Notes under the pieces: generated by a model
What the model was told of the DNA's origin: nothing
The model's database searches: none
What the model saw: the letters and a program-made list of their open reading frames with translations, nothing else
Assembly: GCA_008931825.1 (NCBI GenBank)
Contig: QXVZ01006028.1
Coordinates: 26,346-90,345 of the forward strand
Source: Phallusia fumigata
Taxonomy: Eukaryota > Chordata > Ascidiacea > Phlebobranchia > Ascidiidae
DNA length: 64,000 bases
Direction: 5' to 3'
Shown: positions 1 through 12,708 of the stretch, piece after piece
Layout: each line of letters begins with the position of its first letter
Position numbering within the stretch: position 1 is the stretch's first letter
Position numbers and translations under genes: made by a program

Positions 1-79
1 AGCTTCAGATTATTTTGGTAATCAAACGCTGCCTATGAAATCAATGCCATAGGGTTTTTAAAGGAATTTTAACACTTAC

Positions 80-3000
80 AACTTTCAATTTCGAGTGTGC
101 AATTCTGCTCATCTAGAGGGTAACGACGAAGATTCATCATGCAAGCAAGATCGGTAGTGACCCTGTAAAAGTAAGTCGCATTTTTTTAATACATTAGGTT
201 AAGGCTGTGTTTCTCCACCTCTTTTCGATGCCTTTGATCCTCTATGACGCCTTTGATAAGGTAGGTTGGACTTTCGACTCACAAGTTATAAGATGCAATA
301 ATGACGCTTATTATTAAAGTTGGATTTATTGATACAAAAACAGTTTAGCTGCGAAACGGAATTATTGTGCGAGGCCCTTGGAAAATTTAAAATCAATCCT
401 TTCCGAAAGGTCAAAAGCAGAAACATGTTTAAAGCATCAAAATGTGGCGACCCATCTATTGCCACGTCACTGATGATGACGTCATATTACCCCGAGCAAC
501 AAGTATTAACTTAAGGTGCTCACTTCTCTATCATTCAGCCCATCTCTATAGTCATAGGTATCGAATTTCACTGATGCAAATTTTCTCAAGTTGCTTATTA
601 TTATCGGGACTAATTTTTGCAGAATTATTTGCCGTTTATGCATTCTGTCAACTCAGATTTTTATATTTATCAAGTGAGCAAGGTAATTGGTCAAACCTCA
701 GTCCATAGAAAACGGTCCCATCCGGATTAATTCGCAACATACGGTTCTTCCGAGTGATCGTGTGGATGTAAGATTTCTTGTCGTTCACAAAGTAAGTATC
801 GGGAACCTGAGGTGCAAATAAAAGTCATGCTTAATTACTACGAGACCTACGGTTTCCTGAGATATGTTTAGAAAGTTATTCTTTAGGTAAAAACATATCC
901 TAAACGATTCAAAGTTGGAAAAAAGGACTAAAAAACACGGATTTTCAAAGTTAGTCTGATTATGGCAACAGCAAATAATAAAACGTTTGGATTATAATGT
1001 GTTTTAAGCTCTCTGGCGGTAATGTGTTTTATTACAGTTGAGTTACTGTAGAAGTTCGGGTAAAAATTTGTAGTATTCGCTGTCTTTTATACAGAACAGT
1101 TGTGTGATAAGGAAATATTAACAAATATACCAACGACATCTAGATGACATTCACAAATGGAAAACAGTAGTGAACGAGGCTACCAACGACTAAATCCATC
1201 ATTGCGTTGTAGGCATCAGGGCTGGGGATAATGTATGAGATTGCGTAAAAGGCAAAACGCATCAACCCTTTGGAATAACATGCTTTTAAGGTGGAGCATA
1301 AGGTCGGATTAGTCATAAAATGTATTGCGTTTCCTTTTACAACGTTTTCATGTCGTATATAGCTGGGAGTAAAATGTCTGTCTAATCGCATTTGGAAATG
1401 TAGGCGCACAGAATTGAAATTTGCGAATTTGAAAGCAAAAATTTAAAATACTACATTTTTACAGTTTTAGAACCAGCAATTAAAAACTGGTTTTATGAAG
1501 AAAAGAATCACTACTTGTATGTTACACAACGTGCAACTGTAATGCTATATAATATAACTCGTGACCAGCAATTTAAACACCCAGGTCATATGAACTAAAG
1601 CCACAATATGGTGAAACAAACTCCCTAAATCGGCATCCCCTCGAAGGTGATTATTTGTGGCACCCCAAGTGAATTACGAGTTCATAATCCAACACATTTT
1701 TGATCCAAGTCAAACGACCCTGTGTGTTTTTTATCGCAAAGTGCAGTGTAAATGCAGCAACCAGCTACAGAGTTCGCTTTGTAAAGATTTGCCTACTAAA
1801 AACATAAAGCAGTGCCGTCATTAACATTAACATTCTGGCAAAAATTGTAAAGTGGCACACTGCGTTGAAAAGGTTGCCAAGCATGTCCCAAATGCATCGT
1901 ATTACGAATTCTGCACCACTAATTAGCCGACAAGCCTTGACAAAATTCAAAAATTCAAAAGAAAGTCAGAATATGTGTTGGAACGTCCTCCTTGTTGCAA
2001 ACAGAATAAACGAACGACATTTGCAGTGTTGTTTAACGGGAATTATTCACTTTAAATCCATTAGCAACTAACTACTATCGTAAAAACGTTTTTCTGTGGG
2101 AATTCCACACCTCGTGATGTAGGCTAAAATTGCAGTCGTTGTTCTTTAAAAAAAAGTCCATTAGCGGGTTACGAATGGGATATTTCGATTTTCTGCGTGA
2201 ATGTTATTGGAGAGTTGGTACCGGGCCTCGCGGGGCAGAGAAAGCTATTTGTTTTTGTCACAACCGCTGATTGTTAGCTGAACGTTATATCCTCATTCAG
2301 AAAACATTTTTTCGCCTCAAGTATTTTTAAAGAACATTGCACATGGACCTGTTCATACCTTTTATCAAAAATGTTCTGGCCCAAATGGTTATGAAAAGCC
2401 AAATGCTTTAATCGTCAAATGTTTTGACAATAGCTCATCCCATTATCAGTGATACATTGAGGTTTGCAGCAGACACGTTGGTATACCTACTTAGATAACC
2501 AACATATGTTTTACAAGTATTTTAAAGAGTATCATTTCGTATCGAAGTTGGGGCTGATTTTACGAAACACTTTTTGATTTGCGTAAAATTTTCCATGCTA
2601 CGTGAAGTAAAATATCTTTACTGAACCTGGTGTTGCCAAAAACGTTCCAAATGTTCTTTTTAAATGAATCAGAAAAGCCCACATTTTGTATCAGTTTGTA
2701 ATTTTTACTTCTTACAACTGAACAGGGACTTATAAAATATCAAAACTTACGTATAACAAAGAACAGTATTCTATTTGAATAAGACACCGATAATGTGTGA
2801 TTACTGAAGCAAATTCAAATGTCGTTTTAAACGTTTTAAAGTATAACGGACAAAAAACGTTGTAATAGCACTAGTAAAGTTTATAGTCTTACACACTTCA
2901 TAACATAATAAAATTGCGCAGTTATTTTCATCTTTCATATGCTTCAAGGCCAATGTTTTTGTCACCAAGGAAAATAAACTCAGTCTAATTCAAATGGCTG

Positions 3001-6000
3001 ATTGGCAGACTTCCCGAAAACGTTTCAGAACAGGCTCACATGTGTAAATCTGCCACCATCAAGGGGAAAAGTATTAACCGCTAATCGGATTCTGTCCACT
3101 GGTTTCTGCCATAAACTCAATAGATCAAGTTCAAACCCAAGCACTTGTAAATTATTGATGATACTTTTGTTCGCAAATGACAAAGTTCGTTTTTTTCTGA
3201 TGCAGTTTAGGAAAACAAATCATTCTACAAACTGGGCGGAAATATTTCCTTCTTTATTGGGTCTATGTGTGAGAGCGCTTAATCTTAAAAGCAGGTGCAA
3301 CGTTTACAAGCAATTAGGCCATTATAATTAGGACGCTTGAATGTGAAACGTTTGCTAGTTTTCGAAGAAAACGTATGTAATTCTTCTTTAAATACAATTT
3401 TCATAAACTGGCTTGGAAATACCTTTTCAGATTTACATTGAACATGAAAATAACATTTTCTATCTCTACAATATGGAAACAAAAAAGCCTTAATTATTAA
3501 AAAAACATAATAAAATAAGTCCAATCAAAACTGATGGTTAACATGTTATTTCACGAAATGTTCTAATAATGCTGAATTTGTAATTGCATTTTTTTGCAGA
3601 CCAACGCATAATTAAGTGAAATATTGTCACTTTTTTGCAAGCACGTTATAAAATCCTATTTAACTCAATAAATAAGTAAGAGTCATCAAATTAATATTTA
3701 AACATTAACGACGTAGTTGTACGATATTTTCTTGCCTTTTTAACGCCCAAACGCTTATTGCATAACGCCCCCTTTTTTCAGGAATATTTTTTTACTTTAA
3801 AGAAGCATTTTAATTAAGATCAGACTTGCGATAAAACGGTCGTTGATTAAGGTTTTAAGCAGGGGCCAGTCTTAAAGGAAAATTTAATTAAAACTGACAG
3901 ATCCCTTATGTTTCGACAGTTAACAGACTCAGCAAAGATACGTTGTTTAACACCATTTTAATCCAGATGTAAAAAAAATATCAAAGTGGCAAACCAAATT
4001 TGACCACATCAAAACCATCTTTAGGGACTTTTAAAGTTTTTTTTTCATAACGATGTGTATCTTTTGTGTATTTGAAAAGTAAAAAACGTACAAGTAATTC
4101 CTTACAACGTTTTGGGATCCCCAACGTCGAACTTCAAAACCTCATTTGCCTACGGGCGGCGCTCAGAAGAATAAACCCACGGGCGATAATTTAAACGCAA
4201 TTACTGTACGTCGTCTTGCTTCGAACCGCCGAACAATCGATATTTCTCCGCGAAACGAATCCATTCGGCGTTGCGCTGATGCTATGGGGATTACCGCCCA
4301 ACGTAAGGCATTTGGCCTTGTCTGTCACCTTGACTTTTGCAAGAAAATGCTTTTAATTCGACAGCAAGGCAACCCAAACGAACCCATTATGTGGTGTGTA
4401 TTTTGGGACCGCGAATTTTAATCGATGGTTTCGCCAATGTTCTTCAACCCTGAACCCGCGCACTCAAACGAGTTCGAAGTCCGCGAAAATATGTTTCCTC
4501 ACCCAAACCCTCGACATTTCATATTTGTTTGTTACCGCTTGTTACTTATCTAACTGTTAAAAATAGTTTTGACATTTTTATTGAGTTTGTGAATGGTTAT
4601 GCTGAGGCAAATAGGCCTAAAAAGCTTAAGAAACGCTTTCTTAGAGTGTGTGCAACTATTTGCAGGTTACAAGTGCATATTAAACATTTGTTTCGTATTT
4701 CAGGAAAAAGGCGCATACCAACCAGTAATAGTCCGTATGCAAAACATGAGAAAATTCAAAGCTACGCCACAAACTTCAAAAAATCGGCGCCAGGGTAGCC
4801 TTTGTAAGATTGTATTGTATATTATGATACAAAACACCATAAATGCACAGTGGGCAGTCTAACTGAAGTGGATTTGCAAACTGTCCAACTGCCGTGACGT
4901 TAAAATTTGACAAGAAAAAATGTTTAAGTTTACAGTTACACCGCGGCACACCCAGCACCATCTCGCGCCACACCGGTTGAGAAACACTGTTCTAGAAAAG
5001 AACACAACAACTTCCAGGGTTTGTGGCGTTCTGACGCACAGCATCGCGTCACAGGCAAATTCAAATTGTTCTTTAATTACTGGTGGCTTGGTATTCGATT
5101 AATGGCCGGTTGTTCGGGAGCAGCCCGGTCGATCAGACGTTTTCGATTGGGGAAACGCGGCGCCTCGACAGGCTTAACTGGATTGTCAGTTAATTTCGTT
5201 CCGCTCTTGGGGGACTCCGAAATCGTTACCGTCTGTCGTTTGCATTTCAGGGGTGCAACGGTTGTTACAAATTAACAAAGCATGACCTGGCGGAACGCCA
5301 AACAATGAAATCGCCATCCGTTGAACCTGATGTTAACTCGGCAACGATTTCTTGCCAGGGCCGGTTCAGGAAAAGAAAGGGTGGAGGCGGCAATTGCTCG
5401 TTGGCGCGAAAAACGTAACAGCCATATGTATCAAATAAAACGTGCCTAACGTAATTGCAACGAGTAAGACAGCTTGGCAAAGGGTTAATTAGGAGCATGA
5501 CCTTTTTTCTAGGAGTTGTTTCGCCTATCGAGGATGCTAAAACAAACACAGCCCTCCCTCACGTTAATAAGACAAGGGATTTTATGTGTTTCTGTTTGGC
5601 ATGGAGACCCGCTATTTAAAACTTCATGGTTGTCATTTCAATTTTCACAAAGAATGGAAATCACTTTTCCCAGGTGGTCGGGCAGTCGATATATTGATGC
5701 TGATCTCATGTAACAAGGTATGTTGAGGGACTTTGTTTGTGACAACTATTGATTGAAATCGAATTTTTGCACCTATAATTGCAACGAAACTTGACAAATA
5801 AGTTTCACAAACAAAACGTTGCTGGTTTTTTTGGATGTCAATTCATGTTGGTGTCGTAAAGTTGTGGTAATCAGCGTTTTGAAAATACAACAAGGCTTGT
5901 AAGCGTTTTTTTGTTTGAACAAACTCTTCTCTAAGATTAAGAGACAATATACAGCGTTCATCTCAAATGTTTGATGCAGGACATATAGTAAATTGCCCAG

Positions 6001-9000
6001 GTTAATACTGGGTTGCACAAAGTGAGTCACATTAACTTTTTAAAGGTAACAACCGAAACATGTCATAAATGGAGACATCATGATCTTTTCAATAGTGTGT
6101 CTATTTTAATGATGTGGTAAGTTACAAGAACGATGTCATTAAATCAAAATCCGCCGTAACAGCGGTGAATTTGAAGCAGCGTAATATCACTCACCCATAT
6201 TTTGTCGACCACGTTATTGTCCAAAGTCAGGTTCATGGGGATTCCCGTGAAAGCCAACCGACTGTCAAGCCACTGCTGGTGGAAGTACAACGTCAGAGTA
6301 TAGTCCTGAAAAGTATTTGAAATAATAAAAACCAGTGATGACAAGCTGACAGTCAACACGTCCTACCTACATGTGCTAATAGCCTAAAAAGCAAAACAGT
6401 TTGGAATCCATTGAATAAGAAACTGAAGCAGTCGTATGACAGTACGCCAGATCATAACGCCTCAGTAAAATCTTCAAATGGCGAATTTGTGGCTAAATAT
6501 ATATTTGTAAGATTTCGATCGACTGTTTTTCTGGAAAAGCGTTCTATTGTTTAATGTAGTTTTGACATTTTAGGTGCGTTTTGGGTAAGATGTGTTATTT
6601 GTTTACATCAGATTGGTTGTGTCAACACGTTGGCATTTGGGGGGAAAAGTTTGGTTTTATAAAAACTGAATTGTCCATACCGTTTCGTTTATTTTCTTGT
6701 TGCAGTAAAAGGTGAAAGAGCAGGGTTATTTATTAAACTTGTTTCACATTATGTGCAATTGCTTGTGGAACACTAAAATTCGCTTGATGGTCCCAGTTAT
6801 TCCAACAACTTACCATATTGACTTCGGATACTTTATCAATGCTGGCGACTTCAATACTCATCCCCACTGCCAAAGGGTCGGCTGAAAAAAAATAAAAAAA
6901 ATCGATTATCGAGTTCGAACGTCATCTCGACTTGATTGCTATAATGCAGTAAAAGACTTCGCTTATTTTAACCCAGCCGCCCATAATCCCTTGCTAAGCC
7001 CCCTATCAGCGACCGGGGCTATAAAGTAGAAGTAAATCGATTCTGAACGCGTAAAGTGGAATTGCAAGTAAGTTTAACCACCGACTCGGTTGATGATGCG
7101 CCATGCGTCAAGTCAAAGTAATCTTTCCCTTTTTGGGACCCTCACAATTACGCCAGCGATTTAATTTTCAACTGTAACTTCCAACGAGCCGTCAGCGTCT
7201 AGTCAAATCCAATCAGCGCAAACTAAATTCACGAATTAAGTACGCACATCACGTCTACCATGGATTTTAAAAAACCGATCATTTACCATCGAAGTGAGTG
7301 GAGCAAAAGCTTATGAATCGCCCAGAGTTTGTTATTTGTGCGGAAAATTTTGCTGTGGAGATGACAAAAACATTTAAACTTTCAGTAATGTTCCTAAGGT
7401 ACTTTTTTACTCTTAAGACGTTAATTAAGTGCACACGGCGACTAAATGCCAGAAAAAAGATTTACAAACAGATGTTTTTGTTCAAACATTGTGAATAAAC
7501 TTAGGTGCACGATTAAAGAACTTGGGTGATAAAAAACATGTCAGCGAATTCCAGGGATGCGAATGCCCAAACCCACACCAATCTGAATGCAGAAAAAGAT
7601 GAATTTGGACTTCGCAAGTCAGTCCCGTTTAAAATGAAACTGCTCATTTACCTTTTGTCGTGATTTGGCTAACATGGATGCGTGTTACGTTTGGTACATA
7701 TAAAATTTGGTCTTTTAATAGTTAGATTGTAAACAAAAAACAACACAACTGTTGCAATAGAAATTAGTGTGTTTTCATGTTTTTCCCTTCGTATAAAATA
7801 GATTAAACCGGACGTTAGCATCGCAAAATTAAACACTAAATAAACAGAAAGTGTGCCTGCGGAAGTACAATTAGGCAGGCTGTTCGTAAGTTTCTTCAGC
7901 AATGTAGACAGTGTTGCACCAAGTAAACGTACTCCCTTTGGTTAAACACAAACGCACCTCAAAATTCAAAAAAAAAACAAATAGAGAGAAGTGACGGAAC
8001 TGCAATTAGTCAGGAGGTTTTAAGTACAACGTAAGTGCAGTTGGGCGTGGTCCCAGCAGAAAAAGGTAATAAAAAGTAAAAACTTTCTTAATTAAAAATA
8101 TATAAGCGAGAACTTGTACATAGTGAACACATTGCATTAATGCACAGGTAATGACAACAGCAATGGTCGAAACGTTTGTATTACATTGTGATAACTATGT
8201 ACAAGTGCTCTGGCAGTTAAGTTTTTATTAAGCTACCCTTCCAGTCCGTATTTTATGTTCCTAAAAAAACTTCCGTTTCTGGTTTAGTTGGCAGTTGAAC
8301 TTTGACCTACTGCGAGTACGTGGGCATTTTTGCGGGATGGTGACAAATGGGTAACAAGTGTTTCGAGGCACATAATCGATTAGCTGGAAAGTATCGACCG
8401 GAATTTTGCGCCTCCAAGAACATCAAGACAGACCACAGCGGATGTGATACCAACTAATTGGAAACTTCATTTGTCAAGTCCTAACTAGGATTTTTTCGAT
8501 CAAGTTTGGCAAACTTAAAGAAGTGTCGATTTTTGGCAAAGAACACGCAACTGTTTTAGGACGAATTACATGAAGTAATGATATAATATCTTGCTTTTTT
8601 AGTTGTAAACAACCAACGTTTAACTTCAATCCCAAATATCAGCTGACTTTGTGGTTTTTATTCAACTATTTTGGGGCTGTCAAATAGAAGGAAAGTTTCG
8701 TACAAAGTCTATTCAGTCTACAAAAACTGAAGAACTGTTAAAAATATTGTTGGTTTATAAAATATCTTTTACAAAATAACAAAACTGAAAAATATGCGTT
8801 CCGAAGCAGCTGGAGACAAAAATGACTGGTGTTGGTTAAATAGGGATATATAGACTTACTTCATCTGAGGATTATATCAGAAAGGCGTCTTCCCATCCTA
8901 AAGTACCAAAAAAACGCAAGGGGCCGGTATGCCATATAATGCAGGACCTCATTACAATTGTTTTGCGATGCGTGAGATCCAACTTGTTCAATCCAGTGTT

Positions 9001-10596
9001 AAGCATGTCATCTTCATTAAAGTTAAAACTGCTGATGCGGATTTTAACACAACATGCGCTACTTCACTTGTTTTGGGGATGTAAAACTGTTACTCAATGA
9101 TTTCTTTACGTTCACATTTTGGCGAGTCTATCCACCATGTCATTTGCTTTGTCCCTGCATTTGACATCGGTTACAAAACGGAAAAAATATCCTCAACCAC
9201 ACAAAACTCACAACAAACATTTGTTCAACTAAAAGGCGTTTTGGTTTGATTTTCAATTATTTATTTGTGCTGATTTAAACAATAATTTCACAATGCCTCG
9301 TTGCTTAAAGGTTTATGTAAAAAGATTTCTAACATTTATAAGCAGCTTTTCCCGAGGTTACATTAACTTCATCGAACCAAACCGCCCATCAATGCACAAG
9401 GATCAAATTAGAAGAAGACCCGTCGCTTAATAATAAGCTGTTTTAATGGTGTTTTAAGATCAGCATGTAAAGATATGCATTGGTTGTTGCAACTAACTTA
9501 GGTAACCAACGGGAAAACACCTTGCACCGCGAAGAAACTACAACAAATCAGGTAGCACCGCGATGTACTTTAGAACATTACCTAAACGGATTATACGCAG
9601 ACCAAAGTAAATAACAAAACTTCTGTCGCATAGAGTCGCCGGCCAAGTATAAAAAGGATTTTGCCAAACCTGCCCAAAACACAACACCTAACACGAGCGA
9701 ATCGAGGGCCAATGGTTACAGCATTCTCACTTAACCAGCACATTCATGTACCTCCATATTGGGGTCGTAACCGTATGTCGTAGCCGTCACCCATCAAGCT
9801 GTCCAGTGTGTGTTTGATCCTCGTCTGCAAATCCATGTTCTCCTTGCTCGTGGTTGCTCCCCTTCCACTGAAAGAAGAGAGTAAGTTTGCATTATTGCAG
9901 TAAATACAGTCACAGGAACACTAAAAGGTAAAATAATGGCCGTGACTAAACGTTTTTCTCTTAACAGTGCTGGTTTGCAAATATTAAACAGCTATGTCAC
10001 TTTCATGCAGCAAGCATTTTGCAAAATCATATAAGACATGGTATGTGGAAATATATTACTATGTATAGTTAAAATTAGCACGTAAATTCATTCAAAAAGT
10101 GACGTACAGCACCAAACAAGATTACGTAAGGGAAATTTATTCGCGACCAGCCCAATTAAATCCAATTTTTGCAACGTATCGGATCATAATACATAGCAGG
10201 TAGTAGGAGCTAACAATGTAAAATAACTTACGATACAATTACTATCTTGGAAACGTATGGAAAGGGTAAGTTCCTGTCGGAAACTAGGAAATACATTCAT
10301 TGTTTGTTTACGTTTAGTGGGCCATCCAAATAATTTGCAAATTCGTCCTAAAAGTTCCACAAAATCGATTTTTAAAAACATTCACACAGAAATCTGGTAT
10401 AAAGCGACAAAACTAATTCACAATTTACTCAGGCCAGCATAAAATGCGACTTCAATCAATAGATATGATAAAAAAATCAATACCATATCATATTATACCA
10501 AACATATGAAAGCATTTAAACGAACCAATGCGATCGAACATACGCTTACCTCAGAACAGGAGCCACAAACATGATAAAGGCGATTAGGCCCAACAT
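80..10596 (-). CDS. GABRB: GABA-A receptor beta-type subunit (partial, 3' end outside window)
   Basis: Cys-loop ligand-gated chloride channel subunit; beta subunits carry the principal face of the GABA site and pair with alpha subunits. Six exons read on the minus strand: 10596-10550 (ATG, signal peptide [16 protein letters not shown]), 9867-9752, 6881-6814, 6305-6195, 806-697 and 162-80. All junctions are GT-AG and in phase, giving 178 codons. Diagnostic stretches are [47 protein letters not shown] and the Cys-loop [15 protein letters not shown] with 13 residues between cysteines. VSEVNM/DYTLT and NDKKS are typical of beta rather than alpha. The transmembrane domains lie to the left of the window. 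Introns are large (5.4 kb between exons 4 and 5) and hold repeats. The symbol is family-level only; orthology to one vertebrate beta cannot be judged. Confidence 0.93.
965..1040. repeat. Half copy of the foldback family
   Basis: Only the core-to-right-arm part is recognisable: ACAGCAAATAATAAAACGTTTG then AAGCTCTCTGGCGGTAATGT. It ends in the same GCTCTCTGGCGGTTATGT arm as the copy at 39935-40041. It lies in the long GABRB intron. Confidence 0.5.
2768..2783 (+). repeat. Exact copy of the Ciona 16-nt spliced-leader exon
   Basis: The sequence is ATTCTATTTGAATAAG, identical to the spliced leader reported for Ciona. It is followed by ACACCG rather than by a GT donor, so it is not an SL RNA gene. 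It lies in the 5.4-kb GABRB intron, antisense to that gene. A retro-inserted trans-spliced mRNA end is one explanation. Confidence 0.7.
8104..8222. repeat. Foldback element of the AACTTGTACATAG family
   Basis: Terminal arms GAGAACTTGTACATAG and CTATGTACAAGTGCTC are near-perfect inverted repeats. The core has GACAACAGCAATGGTCGAAA. It lies in a GABRB intron. Confidence 0.7.
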
Positions 10597-10992
10597 TTCT
10601 GTTCAGTGTACAACACAATAAAGTGTTCAGCCCTGGTTAAAAAGGACTAAATGCAATACTTTAAAGCTATTAACACACTATCTCCTAGCTGAAATGGAAA
10701 TAAATTGTGCAGTCCAATTTTCGGAAGTGTTTTAGAACCTGTTAGCATACATTGATACTGATAAAACGAATTAACTCTACATTAGACTTATTTACTTGCA
10801 TATGAGGCATAGACTTTTACATGCTGATATTGTGGAGAGGTTCACATCCAATACCTTAGCATACGTAGCAAAAAAATGACAAAGGTTGAAAAACAGTCTT
10901 CAAAGTGATTTCTGGGAAAATATAAGTCAATATCAACGTTATTGCACCCAACAAAAATCACTTCGAAACGTAAATTTTTCGCAAAATACTAC

Positions 10993-11208
10993 AGAGTTTC
11001 ATGGCAAAGTTTAAATGACGCTTTATTTAGTGTTTTGACTTTTTTGTCTTGTGATCTATGTTTATCAACAAGGATCAACTTGCTATTTCAGCCAAGAGAG
11101 TTTTATGGAAAAAATGAAAATGACATTTTGTTTAGTGTTTTAATGTTTTTGTCCAGTGACCCATGTTTATCAACAATGATCACATGTAGTTTGCATTGAC
11201 TTGCTATT
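10993..11208. repeat. Imperfect two-copy tandem duplication, unit about 105 bp
   Basis: Two consecutive units (about 10993-11094 and 11095-11208) share TTTAGTGTTTT, then TTTTTGTC, then ATGTTTATCAACAA, and finally ACTTGCTATTTCA in the same order. The second copy has a short insertion (GTAGTTTGCATTG) near its end. Divergence suggests an old duplication. Confidence 0.75.
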
Positions 11209-11369
11209 TCAACTACAACCCTTCAACGCGTCTGTCCCGGTGTTTATTATCAACACCAAGCACATTGCATAATTTACAAGCGGCGCCTGGTGCAGATATT
11301 CGACGTTCCGAAACCCCATCTACATCAGCGGCTTCATGTTAACGCAACTAAATCAGCAATCAAAAAGGT

Positions 11370-11473
11370 GATACAAACCAGTACTTGTGTGAAACATTTT
11401 CTACATTTCGACAAACGCTGTTATCATCATCAGGAATGATTGTTTTACACACAAGAACTGGCTGAATTGTATC
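11370..11473. repeat. Foldback (palindromic) element, MITE-like
   Basis: The left arm begins GATACAAACCAGTACTTGTG; the reverse complement of the right arm reads GATACAATTCAGCCAGTTCT followed by TGTGTG. The centre carries CGACAAACGCTGTTATCATC, related to the core of the foldback family seen at 8108, 30700, 39935 and 47147. Confidence 0.65.
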
Positions 11474-12708
11474 CTCTCATTGAGCATTTCAAACCGTGAA
11501 TTATGTACACCAGCAATGAATATCAGGTATGTAGTAGTTATATGAATCGGTACAATGCTATCGGTTAAGGTGTACAACAATTGGAAAACTCGTTTTTACT
11601 TTTCGTCTCCAAACAAGACAAAACTACTTTCAGAGATCTGTACAAAACACATGGTACATTGTAACATAAAAGCAGCGGTCGTTATTTTACAGTTATCAAC
11701 GACAACTGGCATTTTGTAACAATGCTTACAAACAAAAGCACATATTGCAAACAGTCAAAAAAGTCAAACTGTTATTAAATCATTCCGTTTTACGCAACAA
11801 ATGTGCCCTTCACAATTTTCTACCAGATGGACTCTACCATGCCACCGAACAACCCAATTCTATTATGAAGTACACCGTCTACCTCTCAGTCAGTAAAAAC
11901 CTTACAATCTACATTTACAACAACAATAGCTTCATGAACACATATGCCTTGCTGCAGCAACCCCGACAGTATAGAATGGAGCGTACATACGCCGTTCTGG
12001 CAGTTATCAATAAATGTAATTTCCTTGCCTTTGTTGCGTTTCTCTGTGTTATTGATCGACGAACAGATGCAACGGCAAGTGAAGAAGCCCCCGCCCCTTC
12101 TACCCGTTGCGATGAGCTCTGAACGTCCATTGACAAGTCATTGCTACATCGATGTGGCGAGAGGTTAGGGCTGCTGTTTTTGTATGCAAGTAAGCAGTAG
12201 CGTCTTGGGCAGTCTGCGTGTTAATGAGTTGTTCGATTTACTAGGATTCTTTACTGCGAAAGACGTTACGTTTTTAAATGACAGGTTTTGGCCAGCTAAT
12301 GTGTTAGAAAACTGTGTTGGTTGCTCTGTTTCCGCAAAGGTAAACCTAAGTCGAAAAAGTGTTATATCGTTTGTGTACAGTATGTTTATTGGATTAGATT
12401 TTCATTTAATAGCAAACAGGTATTTATCTATGTGGTCTAAAAATAGTTTTGGGGAATGGTCATACTTTTGTTGTATTTGCTGTACTTAAAACAACCAATA
12501 GTTACGCCCTGACATAACGTTGTAAAATAGCTAAAACGAATGTAGACTGCGCAAAACGGGTATTGGTTTCTACAACTGAAACTGCAAACAGAGAACAGCC
12601 AGAAGATTAATATTTCATTCTCTCTTTAAAGACAATTTGCAAGCTTCGCAAACGACGAATACACACTACATTATATTGTTTGCAGGCCAATGTTTTGTTA
12701 TCATCAAG

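Larger units (their letters stand above)
10597..12708. promoter_or_regulatory. Shared 2.1-kb intergenic region between divergent GABA-A beta and alpha genes
   Basis: This region separates the start codons of the beta-type (minus) and alpha-type (plus) genes, so it must contain both 5' UTRs and promoters. I see no convincing coding exon. It holds an imperfect tandem duplication (about 10993-11208), a foldback element (11370-11473) and a GC-richer patch near 12080-12120 with CCCCGCCCC, a possible GC box. The claim of shared regulation is inference from layout only. Confidence 0.5.

Noticed and set aside
1-60. Next GABRB exon (YGYT-type) at the left edge
   Set aside because: An AG acceptor (TTTCATAG) is present, but the in-phase reading reaches a stop after three codons and shows no receptor motif.
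4146-4421. GC-richer 91-codon ORF in the long GABRB intron
   Set aside because: It lacks an ATG start, shows no family pattern and has no splice context; probably chance or an old repeat.
5021-5275. 84-codon ORF in the GABRB intron
   Set aside because: Low protein-likeness, and its left part overlaps a hAT-like terminus (CCGGTTGAGAAACACTG).
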